Shown here: positions 63,149-64,000 of the stretch, one piece after another
How the letters are laid out: each line of letters begins with the position of its first letter
How positions within the stretch are numbered: position 1 is the first letter of the stretch
Origin: Pseudomonas sp. SG20056
GTDB lineage: Bacteria; Pseudomonadota; Gammaproteobacteria; Pseudomonadales; Pseudomonadaceae
Assembly: GCF_031764535.1 (NCBI RefSeq)
Contig: NZ_CP134499.1
Location: 1,240,001 to 1,304,000, forward strand
Reading direction: 5' to 3'
DNA: 64,000 nucleotides
Notes under the pieces: model-generated
Databases searched by the model: none
The model's input: the letters and a program-made list of their open reading frames with translations, nothing else
What the model was told of the DNA's origin: nothing
Translations under genes and position numbers: made by a program

Positions 63149-63859
63149 TCATTTGAGGTGGCGGCCGCCGTTGACGGTCAGTGTGGTACCGGTGACGTAA
63201 GGGTTGTCGAGCAGATAGCGCAAGCTCTGGTAGATCACTTGGGGCCCGGGCTCAATGCCCAGTGCCGATTTATTCAGGGTTTTATTGCGGTAGTCGGCGT
63301 CGTCGTCCGGGTTGAACAGGATCAGCGCGGGGGCGATACCGTTGACCTTGATCTGTGGGGCGAAACGCGCGGCAAACGACAGCGTCAAACTGTCCAGCCC
63401 GGCCTTGCTGGCACAGTAGGCCGGCCGGTTGGCACTGCCTTTACGCGCCACGTCATCGCTGATATGCACGATATCGGCGGGCGTCGAACGATGCAGTAAT
63501 GCTGCGCAATGCAGGTTGATCAGGTACGGCGCGAGCATGTGCACAGCAAATAGCTGCTGAAAGGCTGCGGCTTCTTCGCCCGGCGTTTCAACCAGCCAGT
63601 CGGAGGCGTTGTGCACGATGGCGCGAAGGCTATCAGTGTGGCGCTTGAGCCGTTCGATAAACGCCAGGATGCCGGCTTCGCTGGAAAAGTCGGCCGGCAA
63701 GGCTAGAGCGCCACGTTGCCTGAGTGCCTCGATGCCGTTGCGTTCGCTGCGGTAGGTAACAATCACTGAGTGACCGTCATCCAGCAGGCGTTCGGCGCAG
63801 TAAAGGCCAATGCGCTGGCTGGCTCCGGTAATCAGGATGGGGGCGGCGCTGGCGCTCAT
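63149..63859 (-). CDS. folM: Dihydromonapterin reductase FolM
   Basis: A 236-residue SDR with the variant cofactor motif [13 protein letters not shown] and catalytic YCASK. FolM reduces dihydromonapterin to tetrahydromonapterin with NADPH. It is the first gene of the folM-folE-folX operon, with 22 bp to folE. Confidence 0.92.
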   Translation of the reverse strand: MSASAAPILITGASQRIGLYCAERLLDDGHSVIVTYRSERNGIEALRQRGALALPADFSSEAGILAFIERLKRHTDSLRAIVHNASDWLVETPGEEAAAFQQLFAVHMLAPYLINLHCAALLHRSTPADIVHISDDVARKGSANRPAYCASKAGLDSLTLSFAARFAPQIKVNGIAPALILFNPDDDADYRNKTLNKSALGIEPGPQVIYQSLRYLLDNPYVTGTTLTVNGGRHLK

Positions 63860-63952
63860 GCTCGACTCGGCAGAAAGAAAAGGGTGGGTTCAGCGACGCT
63901 GCGCCGGGTTACCTGACCAGTAAGGCGTGGCCTCGACTGAACCAGGAGTAAA

Positions 63953-63979
63953 GTTATACCAGCAATAGGCTTTGTACAA
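63953..63979 (-). promoter_or_regulatory. Possible promoter of the folM operon
   Basis: Minus-strand TTGTAC and TATAAC are 15 bp apart, about 94 bp upstream of folM. The spacer is short, so this would be a weak or activator-dependent promoter if real. Confidence 0.22.
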
Positions 63980-64000
63980 CCATGCGCCCTGTGAGGGTAC

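Overview
The window looks like a chromosomal segment of a Pseudomonas species. It is GC-rich with Pseudomonas-like codon use and carries several gene neighbourhoods I know from that genus: dksA-gluQ with an aminotransferase-sfsA pair, trxB-cysZ, folM-folE-folX, and a FabH-like synthase followed by an ECF sigma factor and a small zinc-finger anti-sigma-like protein. No rRNA, tRNA, CRISPR array, transposase, integrase or replication origin was recognised.

Layout. 1-3.1 kb: the 5' part of an FAD-dependent NADH-dehydrogenase-like gene, a divergent MocR-type regulator and a small Cys-containing protein. 3.1-7.3 kb: an AT-rich island with one large gene (3423-6587) that fuses a calcineurin-like metallophosphoesterase to a STAND-type P-loop NTPase. 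It is bounded by a long hairpin and by decayed sequence that includes a probable MocR 3' remnant. 7.3-25.4 kb: trmK-like methyltransferase, then a redox/detoxification region in which four LysR regulators alternate with SDR reductases, NTF2-like proteins, two GSTs, an amidase, an alpha/beta hydrolase, a PNPOx-reductase-ferredoxin fusion, a HIT protein, a lipoprotein and a flavin monooxygenase. An HD-GYP-like/LuxR protein with degenerate catalytic motifs also lies here. 25.4-32.4 kb: a membrane M48 protease, MarR-MATE efflux pair, periplasmic binding protein, LysE exporter and a secreted hydrolase.

32.7-42.4 kb: the FabH-like/ECF/anti-sigma operon, two tandem Crp/Fnr paralogues, a REC-PAS-GGDEF-EAL protein, phosphoglucomutase, a tiny DUF3309 membrane protein and a ModE-like regulator. 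42.4-51 kb: one 8.5-kb gene for a cyclic beta-1,2-glucan synthase-like protein (2834 aa). 51.2-64 kb: gluQ, dksA, aminotransferase, sfsA, a GT4 glycosyltransferase, LysR, a fatty-acid-hydroxylase/SRPBCC fusion, cysZ, trxB, a DUF1089 protein, HopJ-family and DUF1244 proteins, an AT-richer shikimate-kinase-like P-loop gene, and folX-folE-folM.

Most notable. (1) The solitary metallophosphoesterase-STAND gene has the architecture of a stand-alone anti-phage sensor/effector and is the best candidate for an undescribed system. (2) A palindrome GTGCG-N4-CGCAC, with the 5-4-5 geometry of Fnr-type sites, occurs upstream of the first Crp/Fnr gene, upstream of pgm, and between pgm and the DUF3309 gene, with a weaker copy upstream of the glucan synthase. 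It may define a small regulon of the tandem Crp/Fnr proteins. (3) A shikimate-kinase-like gene of foreign composition sits directly behind folX. Domain and family names come from reading motifs by eye; no database search was run.
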